Below are positions 38,779-47,863 of a stretch of DNA of 64,000 nt, piece by piece. Position 1 is the first letter of the stretch; each line of letters begins with the position of its first letter. The position numbers and the translations under genes were made by a program. The stretch comes from Saprospiraceae bacterium (GTDB taxonomy: Bacteria; Bacteroidota; Bacteroidia; Chitinophagales; Saprospiraceae): positions 1 to 64,000 of the forward strand of contig JAHBTW010000007.1 of assembly GCA_019638385.1 (NCBI GenBank). The letters are read 5' to 3'. The notes under the pieces were generated by a model, which worked only from the letters and a program-made list of their open reading frames with translations, ran no database searches and was not told where the DNA came from.

Positions 38779-41604
38779 ATGATGAACGCTTTACGAGCAT
38801 TGCTCCTCTTATTCGTTTTGCCGCTCGCTGCCGGCGCACAGGTTTACACCGATCCGGCTTTTCCGCGGGCCGATCAGCCGGTCACCATTTTTTTCGATGC
38901 TACGCAGGGCACAGGTGGTTTGGCCAATTGTTCCTGTAATGTGTATTTGCACACGGGGGTTATTACCAATCTGAGCAATTCGTCCAGCGACTGGAAGTAT
39001 GTGGTCACTACCTGGGGCCAGGCCAACCCGGCCTGGCAAATGACGCCTGTAGCCGGGCAACCCAACCTGTACAGATTTACCATTCCCGGCTCTATACGAT
39101 CGTTTTACAATGTGCCGCTGAGCGAAACCATTCTCCAAATGGCTTTTGTATTTCGCAATGCCACCGGCTCGCTCGAAGGCAAAGGTCCCGGAGGTTCAGA
39201 TATTTTTTACGACGTCTATCCGACCAATCTGCCTTTTACCGGGCTGCGCTTACAGCCGGTTGATCCGAGCATCATCGCCACGGCGGGCGCAACCATTCCC
39301 GTGCGCTTTATCACTTCGGCTACGGCCAATATTCAACTATTGGACAACGGCAACTTAGTGACCCAAACCACCGGCACGATTTTAAACTGGAACCTTACCG
39401 CCTCCGCCGGCGAGCACACCATCGAAATTGTGGCTCAAAGCGGCGGCGATATGATCCGAAACGTATTTGGCTATGCTGTGCCGCAGAACCTGCCTGCTGC
39501 CGATCCGCCCGCCGGTACGAAACGCGGCATTACTTATTTGGGCGATACGGGACTGCGCTTGTCACTGTTTGCACCCAACAAACAACACGCCTTCGTGGTG
39601 GGCGATTTCAATGACTGGATTCCGCAACAGATGAACCGCAGTACCGACGGAACTACTTACTGGATAGAAATAGCCGGACTCAGCCCCGGCGATTTTTATG
39701 CTTTCCAATACTTGGTCAGCGGAGGGCTTCGCATTGCCGATCCGTACAGCGAGTTGGTACTCGACCCGGCGCACGATCCCTGGATTTCGCCGGCTACCTG
39801 GCCCGATCTGCCGGCTTATCCCACCGGCAGAGCTTCCGGCATTACCTCGCTGGTACAACCCGGCGCGCCGCAGTACCAGTGGCAGGTGGAGAATTTTCAG
39901 CGTCCGCCTAAAGAGAAATTGGTCATTTACGAATTGCTCCTTCGCGATTTTGTGGGCGCGCGCAATTACGCCACGCTCATTGATACGCTCGACTATTTGG
40001 AGCGCCTCGGCGTGAATGTGATCGAACTGATGCCGATCAATGAATTTGAAGGCAACAGCTCCTGGGGCTACAACCCCTCTTTCCATGGAGCTTTGGATAA
40101 ATACTACGGCACGCCCAATGAATTTAAGCGTTTTGTGGATGCCTGCCATCAGCGCGGCATCGCCGTGGTACTCGATGTGGTGTATAACCACGCCTTCAAC
40201 CAAAGTCCGCTGGCACAACTATATTGGGATGCTCCCAACAACCGCCCCTCATTCAACAACCCCTGGCTTAACCCCATCCCCCGCCATCCGTTCAATGTAG
40301 GGCACGATTTCAATCACGAATCGCAGGCCACCAAAGACTTCGTGACGCAGGTGATGCAGTACTGGCTCAACGAATACCGGGTGGACGGCTTCCGCTTCGA
40401 CTTGTCGAAGGGTTTTACCCAAAATTTTACCGGCGACAATGTGGGCGCCTGGAGCGCTTACGACGCTTCCCGCGTCAATATTCTCAAATTCTACGCCGAC
40501 CGCGTATGGGAAACCACGCCCGGCGCGTATGTCATTCTCGAACACTTTGCCAACAACAACGAGGAAATTGAACTCTCCAACTACGGCATGATGCTGTGGG
40601 GCAACATGAACCACGAATACAATGAAGCGAGTATGGCCTACACTTCCAACCTGAGCTGGGGTTCGTATCAGGCGCGCGGCTGGGCCAACCCGCATCTCAT
40701 CACTTACATGGAAAGCCACGACGAGGAGCGCCTGATGTACAAAAACCTGCAATTCGGCAATATGTCGGGTACTTACAATGTGCGCCAACTGCCCACTGCG
40801 CTGGGCCGCATGGAGCTGGCCTCTGCGTTTTTTTACACCATTCCCGGCCCCAAGATGTTGTGGCAATTCGGAGAAGTAGGGTACGATTTTTCCATCTTCA
40901 CTTGCGAGAATGGCGTAGTCAGTCCCGGCAACGACGGCTGCAAACTCTCGCCCAAGCCCATCCGCTGGGATTACTACAACAATGCCGACCGCCGCCGCCT
41001 CTTCGATGTGACGAGCGCGCTCATTCATCTCAAAAAAACGTATGAGGTGTTCAGCACCACCAATTTCACGCTCAACGTAGCGCAAGACCCCCGCAAAACC
41101 ATCCACCTCCTGCACCCCGAAATGAACGTGGCCGTGCAGGGCAATTTCAACGTGACGGACATGCAAATTCCCGACCCCTTCCCCACTACGGGCTGGTGGT
41201 ACGAATACTTCCGCGGCGACAGCATAGAGGTGACGAACACCTCCGATCCGCTCATGTTCTTCCCCGGCGAATACCGGCTCTACACTTCCGTAAAATTGCC
41301 TCCGCCGCCGGGCGGCTTCCTTACTTCCAGTACGGAGGTGGCGCCGGGCGCATTCGGCCTCACGATCTTACCCAATCCGAGCCGGCGCGATGAAGGGCAA
41401 GTCGCGTTTGCCATAGAGGGCGGCGCGCAGGTGCAGTTGGCCGTGTATGATATGTTGGGACGACCGATATCGGAGGTGCAGAGCGGCCGCATGAGCGCAG
41501 GCGAGTATCTCTTCAATCTGCCGCAGGGCCTGCCGGCCGGCGCATACATCGTGCGCTTGCAGGTGGACAACCGGATGGAGGTGCAGCGCTGGATGGTGCA
41601 GTGA
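38779..41604 (+). CDS. Secreted GH13 alpha-amylase-family enzyme with T9SS type A C-terminus
   Basis: A 941-residue enzyme. Of two adjacent ATGs (38779, 38782) either yields a signal peptide, MNALRALLLLFVLPLAAGAQ. An N-terminal beta-sandwich (about 20-240) precedes a CBM48-like module (LRLSLFAPNKQHAFVVGDFNDW, about 255-350). The GH13 barrel (about 380-780) has all four signature regions: DVVYNHAF (region I, 466-473), GFRFD with nucleophile D541, VILEH with acid/base E588, and ESHDEE with D648. It should therefore cleave or transfer alpha-1,4 or 1,6 glucosidic bonds in starch- or glycogen-like glucans. The last 85 residues are a T9SS type A domain (LTILPNPSRRDEG, VYDMLGRPI, GAYIVRLQV, QRWMVQ), so the enzyme is exported and probably cell-attached. 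It stands alone, without a susC/susD pair. Confidence 0.9.
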   Translation: MMNALRALLLLFVLPLAAGAQVYTDPAFPRADQPVTIFFDATQGTGGLANCSCNVYLHTGVITNLSNSSSDWKYVVTTWGQANPAWQMTPVAGQPNLYRFTIPGSIRSFYNVPLSETILQMAFVFRNATGSLEGKGPGGSDIFYDVYPTNLPFTGLRLQPVDPSIIATAGATIPVRFITSATANIQLLDNGNLVTQTTGTILNWNLTASAGEHTIEIVAQSGGDMIRNVFGYAVPQNLPAADPPAGTKRGITYLGDTGLRLSLFAPNKQHAFVVGDFNDWIPQQMNRSTDGTTYWIEIAGLSPGDFYAFQYLVSGGLRIADPYSELVLDPAHDPWISPATWPDLPAYPTGRASGITSLVQPGAPQYQWQVENFQRPPKEKLVIYELLLRDFVGARNYATLIDTLDYLERLGVNVIELMPINEFEGNSSWGYNPSFHGALDKYYGTPNEFKRFVDACHQRGIAVVLDVVYNHAFNQSPLAQLYWDAPNNRPSFNNPWLNPIPRHPFNVGHDFNHESQATKDFVTQVMQYWLNEYRVDGFRFDLSKGFTQNFTGDNVGAWSAYDASRVNILKFYADRVWETTPGAYVILEHFANNNEEIELSNYGMMLWGNMNHEYNEASMAYTSNLSWGSYQARGWANPHLITYMESHDEERLMYKNLQFGNMSGTYNVRQLPTALGRMELASAFFYTIPGPKMLWQFGEVGYDFSIFTCENGVVSPGNDGCKLSPKPIRWDYYNNADRRRLFDVTSALIHLKKTYEVFSTTNFTLNVAQDPRKTIHLLHPEMNVAVQGNFNVTDMQIPDPFPTTGWWYEYFRGDSIEVTNTSDPLMFFPGEYRLYTSVKLPPPPGGFLTSSTEVAPGAFGLTILPNPSRRDEGQVAFAIEGGAQVQLAVYDMLGRPISEVQSGRMSAGEYLFNLPQGLPAGAYIVRLQVDNRMEVQRWMVQ

Positions 41605-41607
41605 GTC

Positions 41608-41627
41608 TTAAAGGTTAAAGGTTAAAG
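41608..41627. repeat. TTAAAGG heptamer repeated about three times
   Basis: TTAAAGG at 41608-41614 and 41615-41621, then TTAAAG at 41622-41627, fills most of the 30-base gap between the convergent GH13 and DUF4129 genes. Confidence 0.7.
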
Positions 41628-41634
41628 TGCGCCG

Positions 41635-42474
41635 CTATGCGGTGTGGGCTGAAGCAACTTGCTGCAAAAACCCTTTCATTTTCGGTTCGAGCAGGGTGAA
41701 GTCGGCTTCGCTGACGGGTTGTTGGCCGTACCAGGCCCATTCGAAGATGTGGGTGATTTCCCGAAAGGGGGCGCCGAGATTCGTGGGGCGCATTTCGCGG
41801 ATGTAGTCTAAGTTGGTTTTATCTTTTTTCCAACGGATGAGTTCTTGTGCGGCCAGTTCTTTGAGCACGGCGAGGTAGTACAGCCTTATGGCCAGCGCAA
41901 ATTCCTTGCGCTCAATGGCGTTGCGGATGAAGTCTTCCAAGGCCAGTTCCTGAAAATTTTCTTCGATGTCTTCGAGGCTCAGGCCGAGCAGTTCGGCGGT
42001 ATTCACTTTTCGGTTGCGGGGGCCTTTCATACCGAGAAGGCTGCGCAGGAGGAAAAAGAGCGCAACGACTGCGATGATCCCGACGAGAATTTTTAAAAAA
42101 GCCGCGCCGACTTCGGCATTAGAGCCGAACAGAGTAACCCCGCTTCTCTCAGAGGGTTTTCCGCCGCCGGGGTCGCCTTCGCCGGAGAGGCCCTCGTTTG
42201 TTTTCTTTTTCTTTTTGCCACCGGAGTAGTCAAGTCCTTCGGTGGCTTTGCGCCATGCGTTACGGTCTAATTCGCGGGCGGTGACGGACTCCTGTTTATA
42301 CAATTCGGTAGGGGAAGGGCCGTCGTATTCCGGGGCATCGTTGTATTCCGGGATATCATCGTATTCATAGTCATGCAGGACCTCTTCAAGTCCGCTCTCC
42401 TCCGGAACGTCCTGAGCATTCGCCGCTGCGACCATGCCGAACACGAGTAATATGCACAGAATACTGTTTTTCAT
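41635..42474 (-). CDS. DUF4129 domain membrane protein
   Basis: A 279-residue protein with an N-terminal signal peptide (MKNSILCILLVFGMVAAANA). An acidic, Tyr-rich stretch follows (YEYDDIPEYNDAPEYDG), then a Lys/Gly-rich linker (SGGKKKKKTNEG), one transmembrane helix at about 125-147 (VGAAFLKILVGIIAVVALFF), and the cytosolic DUF4129 part (about 165-275; ALAIRLYYLAVLKELA, REITHIFEWAWYG). DUF4129 proteins commonly occur with SpoIIM-like, RDD, DUF58 and MoxR genes. Here it is downstream of the SpoIIM-like gene with 6 bases between them, so it is the second gene of that operon. Molecular function is unknown. Confidence 0.85.
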   Translation of the reverse strand: MKNSILCILLVFGMVAAANAQDVPEESGLEEVLHDYEYDDIPEYNDAPEYDGPSPTELYKQESVTARELDRNAWRKATEGLDYSGGKKKKKTNEGLSGEGDPGGGKPSERSGVTLFGSNAEVGAAFLKILVGIIAVVALFFLLRSLLGMKGPRNRKVNTAELLGLSLEDIEENFQELALEDFIRNAIERKEFALAIRLYYLAVLKELAAQELIRWKKDKTNLDYIREMRPTNLGAPFREITHIFEWAWYGQQPVSEADFTLLEPKMKGFLQQVASAHTA

Positions 42475-42480
42475 TTGCGC

Positions 42481-44322
42481 TTATTCTTTTTCCAAACCCC
42501 GGATGCTGCGGCTTGTGCCGATGGATTGAATTTTTTGCAACAAGGCCGGCGCTTCCTGTATTTCCAACTGGCTGTGATAAAACAATCCGCAGCCCATGAC
42601 GTACAGCATAAACAAAAAGCCGAACATAAAGATATGCAGCACCGTGAGGAATACGGCGGAGAATTGCTCCATCGCCGCTTCCGGCAAATGAACGACCCAG
42701 GTAACAACCTCTAAGTAGAGCCAAAGCAGAGACGAATCGGTGATGGAAAAAAACAGAATACTCACCAGCAACATCAGCAAAGACAGTCCCACCGAGCGGA
42801 TGTATTTGTCGCCCAACAACTGGAAGAGCCGCGAAAATGCCATAGCGGCATGGATGCGCTCCCGGTAGCCGATGTAGGCCCACAGCACAGCCAACTGCCC
42901 CAAAAACAGCAGCAGGAAAAATGCGTACCAGTCGTTGGCAAAGAAAATAAAATACAAGGCCGTCGCCGCAGGCAACAAGCGGAGTACGTCCATCGCTGCG
43001 AAGCGCCGCTGCGAACCGCTTATTTTGTCGAATACCCGGAAGGCCACCGCAAATAGGACGATGAACAAGCCGATGCCGGCGATGGGCAGGTAAGGCAATT
43101 GCGTATTTACAAAAAAAGCAGGCAGGGTATCAAACACGCTGAACAAACCCTGAGGAAATATAAACAAATCGGCCGGCGGCACGTCCGCCAATGGAAACAC
43201 CGCCGCCGCGTAGGCCAACCCTATCAAACCCGCTCCGCCGAGCAACGGGCCGGCGTACTTTTTGGCTAAGGTGAAGGCATCGGAGAAAATCTCCCCGTTT
43301 GATTTTACAGCTTCCAGATTCACCTCCAACTCACTGTCGGCAGGAATGTGCGCATCGCGCAGGGGCGAAGTGAATCCGGCTCTGGCTTTGCTATAAGGAT
43401 ACCACACAAAGTAAAAAAACACAAAGAAGAAGCACACGGCAATGAACGCGCCGCGCACCACGTCGGGCGTTTCGGTGTAGCGGGTGAGAAAACCCTCAAT
43501 GAACCCCGCCATGATGATGATGGGCGCAATGCCGACCATGATTTTCAGGCCGCGCCGGGCTGAGCGCTGAAAAGCCTGTATGCGCCGGTAGGTGCCCGGA
43601 AACACTAAGCCTTTGCCCAGCGTAATACCGGCTGCGCCCGCTATGATGATGGCCGAAATCTCCAGCGTGCCGTGTATCCATATCGTGAGAAAAGATTCCC
43701 AAAACAAACCCTGCTCGATGAAAAAATATTGAAACACGCCCACCATGACGCCGTTGCGCACCAAGATGATGATGGAACCGATGCTGAAAAAAGCGCCCAT
43801 CGCGAAGGTGAGAAAGGCTACCATCAGGTTGTTGATGGTAATGCCCACCGACATGCTCAATTGGCCCTGGTCTTTGTAAACGGCCATGGGGTCGCCGTTA
43901 CTGATGTTGGCTTTGGTCATGGATACATAGGAATCGCCGAGGATGACATTGGCAAACTCCCCATCCATCGCGCAGGACAGCGCCCCGATGAGCATAGAGA
44001 GCGCAAAAATGCCGAACGATAACGCAAACTCGCGGCGGGCTTCCCACACCAATTGAGGCAGCTCCTCCATCCAGAAATGCAAAAAGCGGTTGCGCTGCCC
44101 GCGCCGGTTTTTGTAAATGAGCGAAAAAGCGCGCTGCGCCAGTCCGTTGAGATACACCCGCACCGAGCGATTGGGGTAAAACGTGCGGGAAAAAGACAAA
44201 TCGTCGGTGACCTGCACGAACAGTTCGTTCAGCTTTTCGGCGTCTTTGGATTCGCCGTCGAGCAGGCGTTCAAATTCCTGCCACTTTTTTTGATTCTGCT
44301 GTATGAAATTCGTTTCGCGCAT
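42481..44322 (-). CDS. SpoIIM-like (stage II sporulation protein M) multi-pass membrane protein
   Basis: A 613-residue membrane protein. The N-terminal part is the SpoIIM-like domain: helical segment RETNFIQQNQKKWQEFERLL, then FSRTFYPNRSVRVYLNGLAQRA, and transmembrane helices from about 100 onward, including the family's GDPMAVYKDQGQ and NNLMVAFLTFAMGAFFSIG stretches. At least ten hydrophobic helices follow to the C-terminus; the last third (about 400-600) is a second membrane block with no close match that I recognise. These proteins are widespread in non-sporulating bacteria. It is the first gene of an operon with DUF4129 and is divergent from an RDD gene, sharing an 84-base promoter region. 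Function is unknown. Confidence 0.85.
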   Translation of the reverse strand: MRETNFIQQNQKKWQEFERLLDGESKDAEKLNELFVQVTDDLSFSRTFYPNRSVRVYLNGLAQRAFSLIYKNRRGQRNRFLHFWMEELPQLVWEARREFALSFGIFALSMLIGALSCAMDGEFANVILGDSYVSMTKANISNGDPMAVYKDQGQLSMSVGITINNLMVAFLTFAMGAFFSIGSIIILVRNGVMVGVFQYFFIEQGLFWESFLTIWIHGTLEISAIIIAGAAGITLGKGLVFPGTYRRIQAFQRSARRGLKIMVGIAPIIIMAGFIEGFLTRYTETPDVVRGAFIAVCFFFVFFYFVWYPYSKARAGFTSPLRDAHIPADSELEVNLEAVKSNGEIFSDAFTLAKKYAGPLLGGAGLIGLAYAAAVFPLADVPPADLFIFPQGLFSVFDTLPAFFVNTQLPYLPIAGIGLFIVLFAVAFRVFDKISGSQRRFAAMDVLRLLPAATALYFIFFANDWYAFFLLLFLGQLAVLWAYIGYRERIHAAMAFSRLFQLLGDKYIRSVGLSLLMLLVSILFFSITDSSLLWLYLEVVTWVVHLPEAAMEQFSAVFLTVLHIFMFGFLFMLYVMGCGLFYHSQLEIQEAPALLQKIQSIGTSRSIRGLEKE

Positions 44323-44355
44323 ATATCACGGAGCCGGGTTGTGAGTTCTGATGCC

Positions 44356-44363
44356 CAAATATA
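44356..44363 (-). promoter_or_regulatory. -7 box (TATATTTG) for the SpoIIM-DUF4129 operon
   Basis: TATATTTG read on the minus strand from 44363 to 44356, 34 bases before the start at 44322. The divergent RDD promoter lies just beside it. Confidence 0.5.
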
Positions 44364-44370
44364 GGATTAT

Positions 44371-44402
44371 TTTGATTTTCCGATAAATGGAGGGTATTTT
44401 TG
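44371..44402 (+). promoter_or_regulatory. TTTG-N20-TATTTTTG promoter for the RDD gene
   Basis: TTTG at 44371-44374 and TATTTTTG at 44395-44402 are 20 bases apart, a full match to the Bacteroidota -33/-7 pattern. The ATG of the RDD gene follows only 4 bases later, so transcription would start at or within the first codons. Confidence 0.65.
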
Positions 44403-44406
44403 CCCC

Positions 44407-45165
44407 ATGCGCAGCATCGAAATACGCACCACCCAAAACGTGACCATCGAGTACGAACCGGCCAGCCTGCGCGAGCGGGGATTGGCGGCATTTATTGACC
44501 TGCTCATCGTGATGACGTTTTTCTTTTTCGCATTCATATTCATCGCCCTGTTTATCCCTGCGGTGCTCGGCGGCGTCAATTCAGAAGTCTTCTACGTCAT
44601 CCTCTATTTGATCTCGCCCGTGACAGGGTACATCGCCTATCAGTTTTTGTCGGAAGTGTTTGCCAACGGGCAGTCCTGGGGTAAAAAAGCCATGAAAATA
44701 CAAGTGGCCCGCTTAGATGGCAAAGAACCCGAACTGATGGACTACCTGCTGCGCGCGGTGTTTCACTTAGTGGACACCATCCTGTCGGCCGGCGTTTTGG
44801 CAGCCATCGTCATCGGCTCCTCCTCCAAAGGCCAACGCCTCGGCGACCTCACCGCCAACACCACCGTCATCCGCCAACGCGCCACCACCCGATTCCGCCT
44901 AGGCGATATCCTGCGCATAGATTCCTTGGAAGCCTACCAACCCCAGTACCCCGAAGTGCGCCAACTCAGCGAACAAGATATGCTCTTGGTAAAACAAGTG
45001 GTGAACCGCTACACCGCCCACCGCAACGACGCCCACCGCAAAAGCGTAGAGGCCGCCGTACAACGCCTCGCCGAACTATTGGAAATAGAAAAAGACGACA
45101 TCCCCCGCGACCGCATCGCCTTCCTCAAAACCCTGATCCGGGATTATATTGTGCTGACGCGGTGA
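44407..45165 (+). CDS. RDD family membrane protein
   Basis: A 252-residue protein opening MRSIEIRTTQNVTIEYEPAS, a start typical of RDD proteins of the SpoIIM/DUF4129 neighbourhood, followed by the RDD core (RERGLAAFIDLLIVM, with conserved Arg and Asp). Three membrane segments are seen at about 28-55, 60-82 and 112-140, with GQSWGKKAMKIQVARLDG between the second and third. The last 90 residues are cytosolic and helical (QDMLLVKQVVNRY, EAAVQRLAELLEIEKDDIPRDRI). RDD proteins have been linked to transport or membrane assembly; no specific role can be assigned. It is divergent from the SpoIIM-like gene, and the two probably belong to one functional unit. Confidence 0.88.
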   Translation: MRSIEIRTTQNVTIEYEPASLRERGLAAFIDLLIVMTFFFFAFIFIALFIPAVLGGVNSEVFYVILYLISPVTGYIAYQFLSEVFANGQSWGKKAMKIQVARLDGKEPELMDYLLRAVFHLVDTILSAGVLAAIVIGSSSKGQRLGDLTANTTVIRQRATTRFRLGDILRIDSLEAYQPQYPEVRQLSEQDMLLVKQVVNRYTAHRNDAHRKSVEAAVQRLAELLEIEKDDIPRDRIAFLKTLIRDYIVLTR

Positions 45166-45193
45166 GGAGGAGTAAACATGGGTTTCCAGCGCC

Positions 45194-46798
45194 TCAGCCC
45201 ATCCTCCGATGCTTCAGCGTGTAAAAGAAGATAGCCCCGTAGCCGAATGCCAGCATGAGGTGGAAGACGACGAATGTGGTATTTTGAGCATAAAAGCCCA
45301 AGGCCACTGCGCCAAGGAAGTACAGCGATAACAGGCCCTCGCCGATGGTAGTCCATTCCAATTGACGCATCAAATATTTGGTATTGACAACGTCCTGGGT
45401 TTTGTCTAAAATATTGAACTTGGGCGTGCGGATGAAGGCGGATTTTTTGCCCATGTAGCCCTGTATCACTGCGCGCGAGTTGTGCAGTGCCATGCCCATA
45501 GAGAGCGAGAGAAACATGGGGAAATGCAGTGCAAAGCGATATAAGGATTGCATGAACGGCTCGTCTTTGCGGTGCGCTTCTGACTGGATGTTGGCCACGT
45601 AATAAATGGAGATGATAGACAACAGGCCGATCATGAACCAGGCAAACGTGTTTTTGTCGAAGCCGTTTTCGATGAGGCTGCCGAGGTGGTAGAGCAGCGG
45701 CACGCTGGCGATGGACGCCACCAGTACAAACAGGAAAATGCTGCTACCGAACAGGTGCATCGTGGCATGGAATTTTTTCCAAAACGGCATCGGCGAACGC
45801 CACACCACCGGCAGCATTTTTTTTGCGGTTTCGGCGCCGCCTTTCATCCAGCGAAATTGCTGCGACTTGAGCGCGTTCATCTCCACGGGCAGTTCGGCAG
45901 GCGAGCCTACTTCTTCCAGGTATTTTATTTTCCAACCTTTCAATTGTGCGCGAATGCTCAGGTCGAAGTCTTCGGTGAGGGTATCGGCCTCCCAGCCGCC
46001 GGCGTCTTCGATGGCTTTGCGGCGCCATACGCCGGCTGTGCCGTTGAATTGCAGCAGCAGCCCCCCGGCCATGCGGCCGCGTTGCTCCACGGTGAAGTGT
46101 ACGTTGAGTTGGAGCGCTTGCAGGCGGGTAATGAGAGAGTATTCCTCGTTGAGGTGTTCCCAGCGGGTTTGCACCACGCCGATTTCCGGGTCGCGGAAAT
46201 GATGGATGGTGCGTTGCAGAAAATCGGGATGCGGCAGAAAGTCGGCATCGAATATGGCGATGAACTCGCCGCGAGCCACGGTCATGCCTTCTTTGAGCGC
46301 GCCGGCTTTGTAGCCTTTGCGCTCTTTGCGGCGCACCTGCTCTATGAAGAAGCCCTGAGCTTTGTATTCCTCCACTTTGCGGCGCACCACTTCCTGCGTT
46401 TCGTCGGTAGAGTCGTCGAGCACATGAATTTCGAAGCGGTCGCGGGGGTAGTCGAATCGGGTGATGCAATCAATCAGGCGTTCGGTCACATACATCTCAT
46501 TGTACAGCGGTAGTTGTACCGTCACGAACGGGTACTGCCGGTTGCGCTCGGCCTCGCTCACAGCGCCGTTGCCGGAGTCGAAAGAGAATGCCTCCTCTTC
46601 ATCTCCGCCGGCCATAGCGAGGTGCCGGGCCTTTTGTCGAACGGCATCCCGCTGGAGCGTTTCGGGTTGATCGGCTGCCGGTTGCTTCCGGTTCTTTTTG
46701 TAATGGTAAAGCAGATCAAACTGCAATACGCAGTAAAGCGTAATGAATACTAATGCCCCTGAATAAATCGCCAGGGCGGCGAGAGCCATTGCTGACAT
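45194..46798 (-). CDS. Family 2 glycosyltransferase, processive cellulose-synthase/CslA-like
   Basis: A 534-residue membrane enzyme with one N-terminal transmembrane helix (about 4-28) and four or more at the C-terminus (about 340-530). The catalytic domain carries the D, DxD, TED, QxxRW set of processive GT2 enzymes: LDDSTDET (128-133), FDADF (DAD at 184-186), TLTEDFD (TED at 275-277) and QQFRW (Q313-W317). It should polymerise a beta-linked polysaccharide from a nucleotide sugar and carry it across the inner membrane. The overall pattern is closest to the CslA / beta-mannan synthase branch, but sugar and linkage cannot be read from the sequence. It follows a second GT2 gene by 33 bases in the same operon. 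Confidence 0.88.
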   Translation of the reverse strand: MSAMALAALAIYSGALVFITLYCVLQFDLLYHYKKNRKQPAADQPETLQRDAVRQKARHLAMAGGDEEEAFSFDSGNGAVSEAERNRQYPFVTVQLPLYNEMYVTERLIDCITRFDYPRDRFEIHVLDDSTDETQEVVRRKVEEYKAQGFFIEQVRRKERKGYKAGALKEGMTVARGEFIAIFDADFLPHPDFLQRTIHHFRDPEIGVVQTRWEHLNEEYSLITRLQALQLNVHFTVEQRGRMAGGLLLQFNGTAGVWRRKAIEDAGGWEADTLTEDFDLSIRAQLKGWKIKYLEEVGSPAELPVEMNALKSQQFRWMKGGAETAKKMLPVVWRSPMPFWKKFHATMHLFGSSIFLFVLVASIASVPLLYHLGSLIENGFDKNTFAWFMIGLLSIISIYYVANIQSEAHRKDEPFMQSLYRFALHFPMFLSLSMGMALHNSRAVIQGYMGKKSAFIRTPKFNILDKTQDVVNTKYLMRQLEWTTIGEGLLSLYFLGAVALGFYAQNTTFVVFHLMLAFGYGAIFFYTLKHRRMG

Positions 46799-46831
46799 TG
46801 TTTGCGAAGTTTTATTCTTTGCCGTGTTTGA

Positions 46832-47530
46832 CTACGGCATTAATTTTTCTCGAAAAATCGTCCCTATTATCTTGTAACCTGCCATCACAGAGCCTTTTAC
46901 CGTACCGGACACCTTTGACGTGCCTACCCGTTTTCGGTAACGCACGGGCACTTCCGTGCAACGCAGCCCTTGTTTGGCGGCCTTTACCTGCATTTCCACC
47001 GTCCAGCCGTAGTTGCGGTCGCGCATTTGCAAGCGCTGAAGGCTGTCGAACCGTATAGCCCGAAACGGCCCCAGATCGGTGAACCGGTAGCCGTACAACC
47101 AACGCAGCAACGTAACGGCCAACTGATTGCCGAATGCCTGATGCGGCTGTAAAGCGCCTTTTTCGCGACGGCCCAGCACCCGCGACCCGATGACCATGTC
47201 CATGCCATCTTCCACAATAGGCCGGACCAGCGAGGGCAGCTCCTCCGGGTAGTCGGAAAAATCGCCGTCTAAAAATACGATGACATCGGGCGGCGAAGCC
47301 TGTTTTTCAAACCAGGCAATGCCCGCCAGGCAAGCATTGCCGTATCCCTTGCGGGGTTCTTCTATCACTGTTGCACCGGCTTTCCGGGCAACTTCCGCAG
47401 TTCGGTCCGTACTCCCGTTGTTGCAAACCAATACCGTTTGCACGGCGGTTTCGGGTATGGCGTCAATGACCAGGCCGATGGATCGTTCTTCGTTGAAAGC
47501 CGGGATGATGACGCCGACGTTGATTGCCAT
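46832..47530 (-). CDS. Family 2 glycosyltransferase, dolichol-phosphate mannosyltransferase-like
   Basis: A 232-residue GT2 enzyme without transmembrane helices. It begins VGVIIPAFNEERSIGLVI, has NNGSTDRT for the nucleotide, the DxD-type metal site FLDGDFSDYPEE (D88, D90), and GSRVLGRREKGAL followed by YGYRFTDLGPFRAI, the DPM1/DPG-synthase pattern. Such enzymes put one sugar onto a polyprenyl phosphate or another lipid carrier. It is first in an operon with the processive GT2 gene, so both may act in one cell-envelope polysaccharide or glycolipid pathway. Sugar donor and acceptor are not known. Start ATG at 47530. Confidence 0.85.
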   Translation of the reverse strand: MAINVGVIIPAFNEERSIGLVIDAIPETAVQTVLVCNNGSTDRTAEVARKAGATVIEEPRKGYGNACLAGIAWFEKQASPPDVIVFLDGDFSDYPEELPSLVRPIVEDGMDMVIGSRVLGRREKGALQPHQAFGNQLAVTLLRWLYGYRFTDLGPFRAIRFDSLQRLQMRDRNYGWTVEMQVKAAKQGLRCTEVPVRYRKRVGTSKVSGTVKGSVMAGYKIIGTIFREKLMP

Positions 47531-47863
47531 TCAGGTCAATTGTATGTGTTGGGGACAAGTATTGGTAAAATCGGAAAGGGCAGTTGACATAGATCATTGA
47601 CAGAGGCGAACAAAATGGTCGTTGCGTTCATGGGCGCTTCAATACTTGTGATTACCCGAAGATTAAACAGTTCCTGTATCGGAAAGATTCTCACCGGTGC
47701 GGACTATTTTTTTGTGCCGCTTGTGACGAAATTCCGGCACAAAGGTAGCGCATTTTCAATGGATTATTTCAATGCGACGCTGCAAAATAATTATTGGACG
47801 AATCCCCCTCTTTGCCTTCAATCCCGAAATGTTACCTAATTTCGCCCGAAATCGTTACAGCCT
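47531..47863. other. Divergent intergenic region
   Basis: 333 bases between the GT2 operon and the lipoprotein gene. A possible promoter for the latter is at 47811-47844. For the former, TACAATTG near 47540 on the minus strand is one base from consensus. The 80-codon plus frame at 47597 has no ribosome-binding or sequence support. Confidence 0.5.
47811..47844 (+). promoter_or_regulatory. Possible promoter TTTG-N22-TAATTTCG
   Basis: TTTG at 47811-47814 and TAATTTCG at 47837-47844, 22 bases apart. The -7 box has one mismatch. The ATG lies 20 bases downstream. Confidence 0.35.

Noticed and set aside
47597..47839. 80-codon plus-strand frame between the GT2 operon and the lipoprotein gene
   Set aside because: No start context or conserved features; covers the probable promoter.
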